Under the pieces are notes generated by a model, which was not told the origin of the DNA, searched no databases, and saw only the letters and a list, made by a program, of their open reading frames with translations. From Anniella stebbinsi (Eukaryota; Chordata; Lepidosauria; Squamata; Anniellidae), in contig JARDYH010000002.1 in NCBI GenBank assembly GCA_029215795.1, positions 41,834,001-41,898,000 on the forward strand: 64,000 nt of DNA, given 5' to 3'. Each line of letters opens with the position of its first letter. The stretch's first letter is position 1. Below, piece by piece: positions 49,285 through 63,728 of the stretch. The position numbers and the translations under genes were made by a program.

Positions 49285-49436
49285 GTGGTCTCTGTGCATC
49301 ACATATATGGGCTCGCGCTGGCGCCGAGCCTCATTCGGGAAACTTCCATAGCTTAGACTTTTGGCGGGAACCCCTCCCCCCACCGTCCTATTGCACATGC
49401 TCAGGTTCCCGCCTACCTCAGTTCTTTTTAGACTGC
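49285..49436 (+). repeat. DIRS copy 2 left inverted terminal repeat
   Basis: Starts GTGGTCTCTGTGCATCAC and runs to CTACCTCAGTTCTT. It is the inverse complement of 54881-55018, with shared TTTTGGCGGGAACCCCTCC. Confidence 0.93.
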
Positions 49437-49597
49437 TCTGCTGTTTGCCTCGCGGGAGACTTCTCTTCGAACTCCGTTCATATTCTTTCTCTAAAAATTA
49501 TAGAGTGATAGTTAGCTTAGATTAGATTATTAGTAATATTTAGGATAGTGTTGTTATTAAAAAAAAAAAAATTTCCCCCTTCTACATTTTTCAGCTT

Positions 49598-51690
49598 ATG
49601 GCGCAGACAGCTTTATTCAAAACCTGCTCAAGGTGCAGGGCAAAATTTGCCCTTACCGATGGACACTCACTGTGCCTCCTCTGCTTAGGGGAGTCACATA
49701 TTGTCGAAGCTTGCGCTCACTGTATGAGTTTTTCGCGCCAAGCCTGACGGAACAGGGCAGATAGATTGAGGGGCCTGTTGTGGAAAAAAGCGTTGGTGGC
49801 GGTGGATACCCCACCTCAAAGTCCCTCCATGTCTGTGGCCACCTCGGAATCTGGGGAATGTGGGGATTTGCCCGTAAGTCGTTCTAACCCAGCAATGCCT
49901 GCTCCCGCTGCTGCTGGAGTTAAAGCGAAGAAGGCAAAAAAGGCTACCATCCAACCTCAGGAAGAGGTGAGGCGAAAAAATAAGGCGAAAGCAAAGCATA
50001 AATCGCCCAGCCGCCATCTCAAGGCCATCGGTACCGTCTCCTTCAGGATCAACTTCGGTACTGATCAGAACATTGATACCGTCCCTTTCGGGGTCGACCT
50101 CGGTAACGAGCAGACCGGTGCCTCCAGCGATGACCACGAAGGGCATCCATCGGCACCGCCTTCCTTGACAGGCCCTCCGAGCTCGACACACCTCTCAACG
50201 AGACCTCCTCCAGCGTTGGTATCGGAAGGTGAAATCTTTGACTCCCTGCCGCTAACCCCCCCAGCTAGGCCACAGTCGGTCCGCTCGGTAGCGCTGGCTT
50301 CTTGGAGCTCGAGATGCGACTCAGACTGCCGCCATTATCAGTCTCGTTCTTGTTCGCCTTCACGGGACTGGGACCGATACTCTGATCGCTCCGTCTGTTC
50401 CTCGGTTTCACATTCCAACTTACCTTGTCGGGGCCGGGACCAGCTCGAGGACCCTCATCGGTACTGATACGCTTTCAACCCTTACATGGGCCAGCAGCTC
50501 CTCGCGGGTCGACCATTCGTCCCTCCACAACCTCCTCGGCAACAATTTCGGTACTGCTGCAGGAACCTCCGGTACCGACGAAGCTCACCAAGGTGCTGAT
50601 CCCATCCTCACCGCAATCTGTTGAAGATTATGCGTCGGACTCATCGTCAGTAGCAATGGCTCCTCCATCGGTACCGTCACCGGATGATGTTGTCGGGACT
50701 ACAGAGCGTGCCTCTCCATCCGTGGAGCTTGGGAATTTCATGGAGTAGATGCTTCGTATGGCTCAATCCTTAGGCATAGAGCACCAACAACCTGTGGAAA
50801 AAATTGTTGATCCCATTTTTGATGTGATGTATACAGAATCCTCCGCTCCATTGGCAATTCTTTATGTCCCTACTCTCTTGCACACTGCCCAGCAATCGTG
50901 GAAAAAATCATCTATAATGGGACCAGTGTCTAAACGTTTGAATTCACTTTACAAATCCAGGAGAAGGACGCCTCCTTCTTGTTTGTGCACCTGAAGCCTA
51001 ACTCAGTCATAGGCTCAGGGCAAGTCCTCTAAAACCCATTCTGCCCCTACCGATAAGGAAGGCAGAAAATTGGACATGTTTGGGTGTAGAATTTACTCCT
51101 CCGCTGCCTTGGGGATGAAAGTGGCTAACTACCAAGCCATGATGGCTAGGTATCAACATTTTCTTTGGGACAAAATGTCCTCACTTATGACATATCTGCC
51201 AGATGAGCAAAGGGAACTGGCACAGTTTTTTCATACAGAGGCCATCCGCTTGTCTAAACAGGAGCTTACAACAACTAGACACCAAACGGACTGTGCCTCA
51301 AAAGCCATGATTGGAGCAGTAGTTTTATGAAGACATGCCTGGCTCCGTTCTTCTAACCTTCCTCAGGAATCAAGATCCCGGATAGAGGATTTGCCATTTG
51401 ATGGAGAAGGTTTGTTTCATTCATCCACAGACACTGCTATGGATACTATCAAGAAAGCAAAAATTACTGCACGCAAGATGGGTTTTAATCCAACCATAAC
51501 GCAATAACCTTACCGCCCATGTAAGTGGTTTAGACAGCAGCCGTATCCATCACGTCAGTTTCAGGATCGCCAGCAATGCTACCAGGCCTTTCCATCGCAA
51601 CCTCCCTACCAACAGAGAAAGCAATATCACTCAAGTCACTTTCGTCAGCAACGCACCAGACAAGACAATTCACAGAAACAGCGTCTTTGA
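49598..51690 (+). pseudogene. DIRS copy 2 gag-like ORF1
   Basis: ATG 49598 opens the same Cys/His cluster as copy 1 (CSRCRAK, DGHSLCLLCLGESH, CAHC, residues 10-42), followed by a TGA at 49745. The frame resumes to 50467 with a Lys/Ser-rich region, then shifts. The conserved core is readable across later frames: ESSAPLAILYVPTLL, YSSAALGMKVANYQAMMARY, RELAQFFHTEAIRLS, RIEDLPFDGEGLF and KITARKMG. A TAG lies at 50746 and further breaks at about 50990, 51328 and 51506. It ends at TGA 51688. Unlike copy 1, the Ser/Arg repeats are weaker. Confidence 0.85.
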
Positions 51691-51763
51691 CTCCATCCCT
51701 CTTTATCATCCTCCACATCTCAAATTTGGAAACCTACTAACATCGTTTCACCAATCTTGGAGG

Positions 51764-53593
51764 ATGATTACTTCAGACAAATGGGTCTTGAACATTGTAA
51801 AGAACAGCTACCAGATAGAATTCAAATCTCACCCACCCACCGGTGCCATAAAAGTAACTCCTCCGTCAGAGGCATTACTTCAAGAAGTTGCCACTTTACT
51901 TCAGAAAGTAAAGTACTTCCATCCATCTCTCAGATTTGCCAACAGGATTTTACTCCTGTTACTTCAAAGTTCTGAAACGGGACGGTGGTCTTCGCCCTAT
52001 TATGGATCTCAGGAACCTCAACAAATTCATTCTAACAAAAAAAATCCGTATGATTACTTTAGCTATGATCCTCCCCCTTTTAAAAAGAAATCGTTGGTTT
52101 ACCCTTATAGACCTGAAGGATGCCTATTTCCACATCGCAATACACCCTGCTCATCAGAAGTTCCTCAGATTCATAATAGGTTCAAATGTTTACCAGTTCT
52201 CAGTTCTAACATTTGGACTCAAGACAGCCCCCAGAGTCTTCACAAAATGCATGGGAGCAGTTTGTGCTTATCTAAGAACAGAAGGCATAGAACTGTATCC
52301 CTATTTGGACGACTGGCTAATAGTGTCCCATTCTCAACTTCAGGCCGTCAAAGATGTGGCTGTTGTAAAAACCCTTCTGCTGAGTCTGGGTCTGCAGATA
52401 AACATGGACAAATCGGTTTTTCAGCCTACCCAAATCATTCAGTTTATTGGAGTTCTCCTACACTCTCTCTTAGGGAAAGCATTTCTTCCAAGAGACAGGG
52501 CGCTCACCATTCAGGAATTGGCGTTACGCATTCTGGAATCAAAGCGAACCACTGCTTTCACTTTACAAAGGCTACTAGGCCTTATGGCTGCTTCTGTGTA
52601 TGTGGTCAGATGGGCAAGACTGCACATGAGAATATTACAACAGTTCCTCTTGATCAATTTCAACCTCTCCATGAACCCAAGAAAGGTCAACATGGTTCTC
52701 CCCACAACCTTACGCCCAGCCATCAGGTGGTGGACAAACCTTCGCAACCTAGTGCAAGGTCTACCCTTTGTAGATCCAGGCCCAACGCGCTTTCTCACTA
52801 CGGATGCGTCTTTAGTGGGATGGGGAGCCCACTGCGACACTCTGGTGATTCAGGAAAAATTGTCATCCCTCGAAAGAACTTACCATATCAACATGCTGGA
52901 GCTCCTGGCAGTGAAGAAAGCCCTGTATGCTTTCGAGAAATATCTCAAAGGGCATCATGTTCAAATTTTATCAGACAATACCTCGGTTGTTTGGCACCTG
53001 AACAAAGAAGGAGGCACACGCTCTTCTATTTTTCTCCAGCTTACCTTAGACATCCATTGTTGGTCGATCCCAAACAATATCCGCCTCTCCGCCATCCATA
53101 TTGCAGGAACAGACAGCGTCCAGGCAGACGAACTCAGTCACAATTTCCAGGACACCCACGAGTGGGAACTATCGCCTATAGTATTACGCCACTTATTCGC
53201 TCGCTGGGCAAACCAGTCATAGATCTCTTCGCCACTCCGGACAACGCTGTCTGCGACGTGTTCTGCACAAGAGCAGGGATAGGTTGGTCATCCCTAGGGG
53301 ATGTGTTTAGTTTGACTTGGGGGACGGATCTAGCATATGCCTTCCCTCCGTTCCCTCTGATTGCCAGGGTGGTAACGAAGCTGTCTCGGAACCAGACAGA
53401 TGCCATACTGATAGCTCCTTGGTGGCCACGACAGGCTTGGTTCACCCTGTTCCTCAATCTGGCCAACAGAGTGACATGGCCCCTTCCACTTCTACCAGAT
53501 CTAATCTCCAAGAACCATGGCTTAGTTCTCCATCCAGATCTAAAACAGCTACGGTTGATGGCATGGAGAATCCGGCCAGATGGCAGGACTTAG
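51764..53593 (+). pseudogene. DIRS copy 2 RT / RNase H, two compensating frameshifts
   Basis: MITSDKWVLNIVKNSYQIEF starts the RT at 51764. At about 51935 the frame changes. The next 428 codons (51936-53222) hold the RT and RNase H intact: LKRDGGLRPIMDLRNLNKFI, LIDLKDAYFHIAIHPAH, LTFGLKTAPRVFTKCM, YPYLDDWLIV, then FLTTDASLVGWGAH, INMLELLAVKKAL and ILSDNTSVVWHLNKEGG. A loss near 53208 returns the frame for the C-terminal DIRS domain (KPVIDLFATPDNAVC, YAFPPFPLIARVV, LIAPWWPRQAWF) ending at TAG 53591. All catalytic acidic residues I can identify are present, so the damage is recent and limited. Confidence 0.92.
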
Positions 53594-54605
53594 ATTCACC
53601 TCACGCGGTCAAAACTATTCTGCGGGAGGCGAGAAAGCCTTCAACTAGAGCCTCTTATGAGAGAAAATGGAACAAATTTGTTCAATGTGCTGCCACCAAA
53701 GGGTTTGTTCCTAAGTCATGCCCTATTCAGGATGTTCTCGTTTTTCTTCATTCTCTCTACGAAGCTGGCCTGAAAGCAGCATCTATTAAAGTTTATTTAG
53801 CAGCTATTTCTATTAACCATGATTTGGTCTGCAATTTCTCTGTTTTTACTCACCCATTGTCTAAATGTTTTCTAAAAGGTCTGTGCAACATTCATCCTCT
53901 GTTTCGTTCAGTTGTTCCTCAATGGAGCCTCTCTGTTGTACTAGCAGCATTGACTGCAAAGCTATTTGAGCTGTTGGCTACTATTGATATGAGACTTTTA
54001 ACGTTAAAAGTTGTGTTCTTGGTCGCTATTCTGCAAGAAGAGCTTTTGAACTTTGTGCTCTTCTCATTGATCCCCCTTATACTCAGTTTTTTTGAGATAA
54101 GGTAGTTTTAAGACCTGGTCCGTCTTTTCTTCCAAAAGTTGTTTCTGAGTTTCACGTTAATCAAGACATTGTATTACCTACCTTTTTTCAAGCATCCTCG
54201 GACCCTCTGAGTTCCAAGCTCCATTCGTTGGACGTAAGATGAGCATTAGCTTTCTACAAGTCCAGGTCAAGCAGATTTCGTAAATCAAACCAATTGTTTG
54301 TATGTTATTGTGGAAAGAAGAAAGGACAACCAGTTTCATCTCAAAGATTGGCTCGATGGATTGTGCAAACTATCTTGTTAGCCTACCAGCTAGCAGGGAA
54401 AGAGTCACCAGACTCTTTGAAGGCACATTCTACTCGGGCACTATCAACCTCCACTGCTTTAAATCGTGGAGTTGCTATTCCAGATTTGTGTAGAGCTGCT
54501 ACTTGGTCCAATACTTCCACCTTTATCACCCATTATAAGTTGGATGTTAGAGCTAGGAAAGACTGTACTTTTGGTCGAGCTGTACTCTCTTCGATTCTTC
54601 AGTGA
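53563..54605 (+). pseudogene. DIRS copy 2 tyrosine recombinase
   Basis: ATG 53563 overlaps the end of the RT gene by about 30 bp in another frame. The N-terminal part (ARKPSTRASYERKWNKFVQC, IKVYLAAISINHD) is intact. A small indel at about 54031 breaks the frame exactly before the first catalytic Arg region. The C-terminal part is readable from 54294 (CGKKKGQPVSSQRLARWIVQ, KAHSTRALSTSTAL, AATWSNTSTFITHYKLDV), with the His-x-x-Arg box and the candidate Tyr. A stop lies at about 54239. Non-functional as it stands. Confidence 0.9.
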
Positions 54606-54653
54606 TATTCCAGAGAGCCTACCCTCCTCCAGTAAGTTTTTGCTGGTTATTCG

Positions 54654-54744
54654 CCCATATGTGTGATGCACAGAGACCACGAAGAAGAAATGCAGGTTGC
54701 TTACCTGTAACTATAGTTCTTCGAGTGGTCATCTGTGCAGTCAC
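54654..54744. repeat. DIRS copy 2 internal complementary region
   Basis: CCCATATGTGTGATGCACAG (54654 onward) is complementary to the left terminus. TGCAGGTTGCTTACCTGTAA and the following bases to 54744 are complementary to the right extension. Confidence 0.93.
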
Positions 54745-54880
54745 ACAACCCACCCACCATCCCCTCTTGGCATTGCTGTAGTCGGCCTGGTCAAGAGAGT
54801 GCTTGTTGTGCATGCAAACTATTATTTTACATTTCCTTTGTAAATATCATACCTCGTTCGCGAGGTAAATCGGTCTCATA

Positions 54881-55055
54881 GAACTGAGGTAGGCGGGAAC
54901 CCGAGCATGTGTAATAGGACGGTGGGGGGAGGGGTTCCTGCCAAAAGTGCTATGGAAGTTTCCCGAATGAGGCTCAGCGCCGGCGCGAGCCCATACGTGT
55001 GACTGCACAGATGACCACTCGAAGAACTACAGTTACAGGTAAGCAACCTGCATTT
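54881..55055 (+). repeat. DIRS copy 2 right inverted repeat and extension
   Basis: 54881-55018 mirrors the left repeat. 55019-55055 is the right-only extension with TTACAG|GTAAGCAACCTG, a consensus splice donor (GT at 55039). Confidence 0.93.
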
Positions 55056-55589
55056 GTCTGGGTTCAGACATAACAACAAGCAGTGGTTATAAAAAATGGA
55101 AGTGAAAGCATCTTATCTTGTGGTGGAGGGCAGGGGAAGAGCACCAGCTCTTCCCTATGGCTTATTCCCATAATGCAAACTATAGTTTGCAGCCTCTTGG
55201 CATACCAGGAATTGCATGGGCATTAAGGTATGGCCTAATTAAAATGAAAACGTCCCCCTAGTTGAACTAGGTGGGCTAGTTATAACCATTGGGTCATATG
55301 TTGCCTTCCTAGATACACATAGCCTCAATTAGATGGTAGAAATTTACAGCAGTACTCCTTTTAACCCTATGGTTGCCTGATTATTCTTCATTTGTGCCAC
55401 AAGATTCTGTTTTTTTTCTGCAATATGATTACATTTATCCATATAATATTTAAATCTGCTACATTTAATGTTTTATCTATTTTATGGTCATTGTATTTAT
55501 ATTTATTGTTGTTCCCCGCCTTGATCCAGAGGGAGAGGCGGGTTAGAAATTAAATAAATAAATAAATACATTATTATTATTAATCTTAG
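55056..55589 (+). other. Intron 7 (window), 3' part with L2 tail at the acceptor
   Basis: 534 bp between DIRS copy 2 and the next exon. At 55490-55567 lies an L2-type 3' terminus in + orientation (CCCCGCCTTGATCCAGAGGG, GAGGCGGGTTAGAAATTAAA, then (TAAA)n). It ends about 20 bp before the splice acceptor AATCTTAG, so the usual pyrimidine tract is replaced by A/T-rich tail sequence. Confidence 0.8.
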
Positions 55590-55654
55590 TTTCAGATTGA
55601 GATTAAGAACTCACTTGTGTGTTCCATACCACCTGACTGGATTAAAGTTAGCAG
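55590..55654 (+). CDS. MSH3: MSH3 exon (window exon 8)
   Basis: 65 bp after TTATTAATCTTAG, ending AGCAG|GTATGT. Encodes FQIEIKNSLVCSIPPDWIKV, matching the MSH3 clamp after VTVSGQE. A second AG six bases in (TTTCAG) could act as a tandem acceptor and would drop two residues in frame. The first AG is chosen because it keeps the aromatic residue seen in other MSH3 proteins. Confidence 0.93.
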
Positions 55655-58864
<3,210 letters not shown>

Positions 58865-59090
58865 GGCTGAATTCGGACAACACGATAGTCAATGGTGGGG
58901 TAATAATCAACTTTACAGTTGTTCACCTAGGTGGTACTCCCCACACAACATGGTAATAAATAATCAACTGTGGTATGGATTAGGATCAGCGCTGAGTTGA
59001 CTATGGCAGCATTCGGATGACACGATAGTCAATACAACTGACGATTGTTTCCTCCCCCACAGTTGCTTATTGTGTCATCCGAATTCAGCC
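58865..59090. mobile_element. MITE, GGCTGAATTYGGA family, copy 2
   Basis: 226 bp with ends GGCTGAATTCGGACAACAC and GTGTCATCCGAATTCAGCC. The interior is the inverse of the copy at 35364-35579 (TAATAATCAACTTTACAGTT, ATGGATTAGGATCAGCGCTG). The flanks show a possible 3-bp direct repeat ACA. Confidence 0.88.
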
Positions 59091-60132
59091 ACAGTTTGTA
59101 ACAGCAAGAAAAGACTTTTTCACAGAAGGCAAACACACACCGCAAACTCTCAGCCATTTATCCATCATCTATTCACAGACACACATGACATGCATGCCCA
59201 CACACTTCCCTCTCGTCTTCTTCTCACTGCACACACACACACACACACAAACACACACTTTTTCAGGATCCCTCCAAAAATGTAAGTAGGAGGGTTGAAG
59301 CACCTTGGTGGATGTCAAGAAAGGTGACTGGGAGCGTACCCACAGCGCTACTGATAATGGTTTGGAATTCTCCAATCCAGGTCTCCCTCTCAATAGAATC
59401 TAGGTCTCCCTCTCAGTAGAGTAACGCCAACATATGGAGCCATTTGAATTATTGGGATAGATTGAAAAAAAATATTGAGCCAATGACTGATACCGTCCAC
59501 ATCTTTTTAAAGCTTTCTACTCACACTGATGAAAGCAAGCATTATTATTATATTATATATGTTAGGAAGAAAGGGAAAGTAAAAGGGAAAAAGCAAGAAT
59601 TGGGAGAAGTTAGAGTAAATCAATATGTTTTAAGGAGATGCTTGAATGTAACAACAAGAAGAATCAAAGGAAATGGGAGGCAGGTGAGGGTGGGCAACTT
59701 CTGTGGGTCCGTGGGCCAATTTCCCCACATCCGTCTATGCAGCTGCTGTACTGTTGATTTTTCCACCGAAATTTGGCGGTGTGGTGGCGGTGGTAGTGGC
59801 AAAAAAGCAGCAATTTTCCTTTAAAACAAGGTGTGCAGGGGGAGGCTCCTTTGTTGAGAAGTAAAACTGCAGCACCACAAAAGCAGCCGTGGGAAACACA
59901 TATTTCCCTCCCTGAACTGGATGATTGCCACCTGTAGAGTGAAGGATCCAAGGAGGAATATAAATTGAGAGAAGAAAAGATAAGAGGGAGACCACAGAGA
60001 CATTTAGAAACATGTATAGGAAGCTTTAAGAGACGACAAGAAAAGAAAGGAAGTGAACGAAGGAATAACATGATCTGACCAAAGAGCATAAAATATCAAA
60101 TGGGCAGCAGTACTTGAGACAGAGTGGAGGGG
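59091..60132. other. Intron 9 (window), middle, with (CA)n
   Basis: A (CA)n microsatellite lies at 59230-59258, followed by an imperfect tandem repeat at about 59381-59420 (AGGTCTCCCTCTCA twice). The open frames on both strands around 59440-60090 show no recognisable protein. Confidence 0.5.
59230..59258. repeat. (CA)n microsatellite
   Basis: CA repeats with one AA interruption. Confidence 0.9.
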
Positions 60133-60145
60133 CATAAAAGTAATA

Positions 60146-62716
60146 CAACAACAAACTTTATTTAAGTCCATAGACCATTTCCTATACAGCATATATTACA
60201 ATTTTACAACAACAGCAAGAGTTACAATAATTTGAGAGTTTAGTATTTAAGCTAGAATTCATGTACAATTCCATTGGAGATAAAGAAGCCCATGTATCCC
60301 ATTAGTGATGTATTTTTTATCTTTTATTCACTTACTACTAAAGTATACATTCATTTGGGCTCTACATCTGATAGCAAGATTGAGAAACTTTGCAACCTGA
60401 ATAGAGATATGCTTGTTGTTCCCTTGAAGTAGAGCGATAGCCAATTTGTCCTGCGATCTGCCAGGAAATTTCTGTGTAATTGACCAAATGAGCGATCTTC
60501 TAACATCATTATAAAAACTACAATTAAACAGAACATGCACAACTGTTTCTACCGACGTATTATTACATGGGCAGTACCTTTCCTCAGCAGGGACTTTCTT
60601 GTATCTCCCCTCCAAAAGTTTGGAGGGGAGGACATTAAATCTTCCTAACATAAATGCCCTCCTATATTTAGGAACAGAGAACCAAGACAGGTAGGCCATA
60701 CCATCTGCAGACATATGATCCAATAGCCCTAAGGAAAAGGGAAAACATGGGCCGCGGGCAGAGGCACTCATCACCTGGCAGTCTATATCCATTAGTCTCT
60801 GTTTCAAGGTATATTTAGCACTTTCTAGATCTTTATAGAGTAGACTGGGGATTGATAATCCCAAGGAGTTTATTTTATATGCTAGTACCTTGGTCCAGGG
60901 GGATACATACAAGTCCAATAGGACCTGAGAGACCAAGGCATCTGGGGTAATACTGTGATAAAGTCGAAACCAGAAATTCAGGGAGTGAGTCCAACCAACA
61001 CAATTCAAGGAATTTAGACCGGCTTCCAAATTAAGTGCTGGGCCTGCTACACATTTTGGGAGACCAAATGTCTGTCTTAGGAAAAAAGACTGCAGATCTT
61101 CCAATGAACCTTTAAACAGGGGTAACCAAATTGGGGCCCCAAAAAGAATTTGGGGAACAAGCTTTGCTTTGTATACATGGATTGCCGCGGGTAATGATTT
61201 GCCTCCATTTTTATAATAGAATCGGCTGAGCACACCCATAGTTTGTTCTGCCTTTTGTTTTATATATTTGCTGTGAATGGTCCATTTGAGGTTGGCATGA
61301 AAATGAATTCCAAGATATTTATAGGAATCCACTTGGGTTATTTGGTTTCCCCCCATGAACCATACGTACTTTTCTTCTTTTTAGCAAACACTAATACTTC
61401 AGATTTCTGGGTGTTCACAGACAGGCAGTTTTTTTGGCAATAGGCATTGAAACCATCCAAAAGACGTTTCAAACCCAGACGGGTTTGGGACAACAGTACT
61501 GCATCATCTGCATACAATAGTAGACTTATTTTCGTCTGCGCTATTTTAGGCGAATCTGATTGTATTATACTCAGTGCAGCAGGGAGATCGGCTAAATACA
61601 AGTTAAACAGGGATGGCGCTAAAACACAGCCCTGTCTAACACCCCGTGTTAGAACAATTTCATTTGTAACCTGCCCCGCTAAACTGCACCTTACCTGGGC
61701 TGTTGTATTAAAAACAGCAGTCTTCGTTCGATTGAGAGGTTCTCCAGTTTTTCCCATAATAATTTGACTGAAATGGAGTCAAATGCAGCCTTTAAATCTA
61801 TGAATGCACAGAATAGCTTCCCACCTCTTTGGGCAGTATATTTAAAGGCCAAGTGCATCAGAGTCAGGCAGTGATCGTTTGTGGATCTCCCTGCAGTAAA
61901 CCCTATCTGCTCACTACCTAAGATCTTATTTTTAGTAAGCCACGCATTTAGCTTTCCATTCAGGAAGCTAGCTTAAGTCTTTCCAATTATTGACAGAAGA
62001 CTGATAGGGCGGTAATTTTGTGGATCATTTTTGGGCCCTTTTTATGAATAGGTATTATTATGGACTTCCTCCAAGCCTCAGGGATAATTCCTGTTTTATA
62101 TATTACTGAAAACAAGGATGTGACAAGTGGAGCCCACCATCTGATTTTGCTTTTTAGCAGTTCTGCTGGAATCCCATCAGGACCCGGCGCTTTACCCTCT
62201 TTTAGATTAATTATTAGCCCCTCAATTTCTTTTGGATCAACATTAGGCCATACCGACACTTCTGGATCTATAGTGAGGGTTCTTTCAGTTTCATTAGTTT
62301 TGGAGGGTAATTCAGTGAAATGTTCAACCCAACTTGAGGCTGATACACAACATTCGGGTTCCCTTACACTTTTAATAGTCAGTCCAGTCACCACTTTCCA
62401 GAAGGTTCTGGTATTGTTTGACTTAGTGGCACCAGCCAGAAGTTGCCACTTTTCCATATCTGCCTTTTTGTTTTTTCTTACTTATTAGTTTCTTATAGTT
62501 TTTTTTCAGTTCATAATAAGATGATAGTAGTTTCCGTTCGTTATTCTTACGGTATTTACTATAGGACAGCTGGAGTTCTTTTCTGGCTATGTTACATTCC
62601 CTGTCAAACCAGCCATTGTTTTGTTTTCTTTGTGGTCTAGAGTTAGGAGGGTTACCTTGTAGTGCAGAACTTTATTAAGTCCTCATAGGCTAAGACACAT
62701 CTCTCAGGGTCTGTGA
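60146..62716 (-). mobile_element. 5'-truncated LINE with 13-bp TSD
   Basis: A 2.57-kb non-LTR retrotransposon on the minus strand. It is flanked by the exact direct repeat CATAAAAGTAATA at 60133-60145 and 62717-62729. Its 3' end (left side) reads, in sense, AATAAAGTTTGTTGTTG, a short TTG tail. It contains most of the RT and a C-terminal Cys/His motif but no endonuclease, so it is truncated at the 5' end. The clade is uncertain. The C-terminal Cys/His motif and RT style suggest an I/Ingi/Vingi-like group rather than CR1, L2, L1 or RTE. Confidence 0.9.
60328..62457 (-). pseudogene. LINE reverse transcriptase, lightly broken
   Basis: Reading on the minus strand, 62457-61987 gives LKEGKAPGPDGIPAELLKSK and WRKSIIIPIHKKG. 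A break near 62010 precedes NYRPISLLSIIGKT in another frame and ends at about 61975. The next stretch holds GFTAGRSTNDHC and FIDLKAAFDSIS. 61757-61338 gives GVRQGCVLAPSLFNLYLADL and the catalytic LLLYADDAVLLSQ. 61356-60328 is a 342-codon frame with VDSYKYLGIHFHANLKW and the Cys/His motif YCPCNNTSVETVVHVLFNC near its end. Three or four disruptions separate the blocks. The long uninterrupted last frame suggests a fairly young insertion. Confidence 0.85.
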
Positions 62717-62729
62717 CATAAAAGTAATA

Positions 62730-63063
62730 GTAGGAAGACCAACAAGAAGAATGTTATAATGATCAATACATGATTGCATGGTCAAGAATGAAATAAAAAA
62801 AATCATAAACAATTAATGAAAATGTACCAGTTCTTGCAGAAAGTATACATTAGTTGTATTCAGATATCTATCTTCTTTCTTGACCCTCATAAATGAAGGG
62901 CAAAAACATTTTTTAAATAATGCTTAATTCCAACTATATTTATGGGAAGTTTGTAAAACAGCACCAGTGGCAGCATGGGATAGGAACCATTTTTCCATAT
63001 TAATATTTAATTCACTTGTTTGTCCCTTCTCTCTCTCCCCCTCCCCAACTTCCCTATGTGTAG
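62730..63063. other. Intron 9 (window), last part
   Basis: 334 bp of AT-rich DNA. A CCTTCTCTCTCTCCCCCTCC pyrimidine tract lies before the GTGTAG acceptor. Confidence 0.6.
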
Positions 63064-63171
63064 TCATTTTAGTGAGCATTATCACTCAATTTCTAAAGCT
63101 GTGGGTCACCTAGCAACTCTTGACTGTGTCTTTTCATTGGCTGAGGTGGCCAAACAAGGAGACTATTGCAG
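63064..63171 (+). CDS. MSH3: MSH3 exon (window exon 10)
   Basis: 108 bp after CCCTATGTGTAG, ending TGCAG|GTAATT. Encodes (D)[16 protein letters not shown] and [28 protein letters not shown] is the universal MutS transition from clamp back to core. Confidence 0.97.
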
Positions 63172-63728
63172 GTAATTACTTTTTATCAGTAGTAGAAAAT
63201 TAAGAGTTTTGTTGATTTAGAGCACAATCCTATATGATCCGCCCTGGGTACCCTTAAGCCTCGAAGGCTTATGAGTATCCTATGTAGACAGGCAGGCGCA
63301 TCACGCATGCTGCTCTGCATTTAAGCTAGATGGGTGTTTTCACCTGACTAGTGGAGTCTTCGGGAATGAGGAGGAAAGGAGGCGGGGGTAGCCATAGGAC
63401 TCCTCCCCTCCACCCCTTTTTCCCAGTGCGGAGAAGTAACCGACATGAAGAGAACCCTGCTGGCTACTAGGGGGAGGGGCAGGGGCAGTTACTGTGGTTT
63501 CTGGGCTCCGAAGTTGGAATTGCTCCCTTAATGTAATACAAAATAATACTGTCTAGCACTTGTTTGCCATACTTGAAGACACACAGAGTTTCTCTCAAGA
63601 TTAGAGTATTTCTGGGTGGATTGATGATGTTGCATTTCATGTAGAATGTGGTCTGCCGAAGGTAGAAGTCTGAATTCGAATTCCTCACCCCATACTCCAT
63701 CTAACATACTATAACATAATTTTTTCAG
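63172..63728. other. Intron 10 (window)
   Basis: Contains a likely DNA-transposon scrap starting at about 63222 (CACAATCCTATATGATCC) of the same general type as those at 21305 and 30990. Otherwise nothing. Confidence 0.5.

Larger units (their letters stand above)
49280..55055 (+). mobile_element. DIRS-like tyrosine-recombinase retrotransposon, copy 2
   Basis: A 5.8-kb element of the same superfamily as copy 1 but a different subfamily: the terminal repeats share only short blocks, and the proteins are related rather than near-identical. It is also in the MSH3 sense orientation. It has inverted terminal repeats, a right extension and an internal complementary region, with gene order gag, RT/RNase H, tyrosine recombinase. 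The RT catalytic and RNase H region is one long open frame, but gag and recombinase are broken. The exact left boundary (49277-49285) is ambiguous because the flank resembles the end. Confidence 0.95.
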
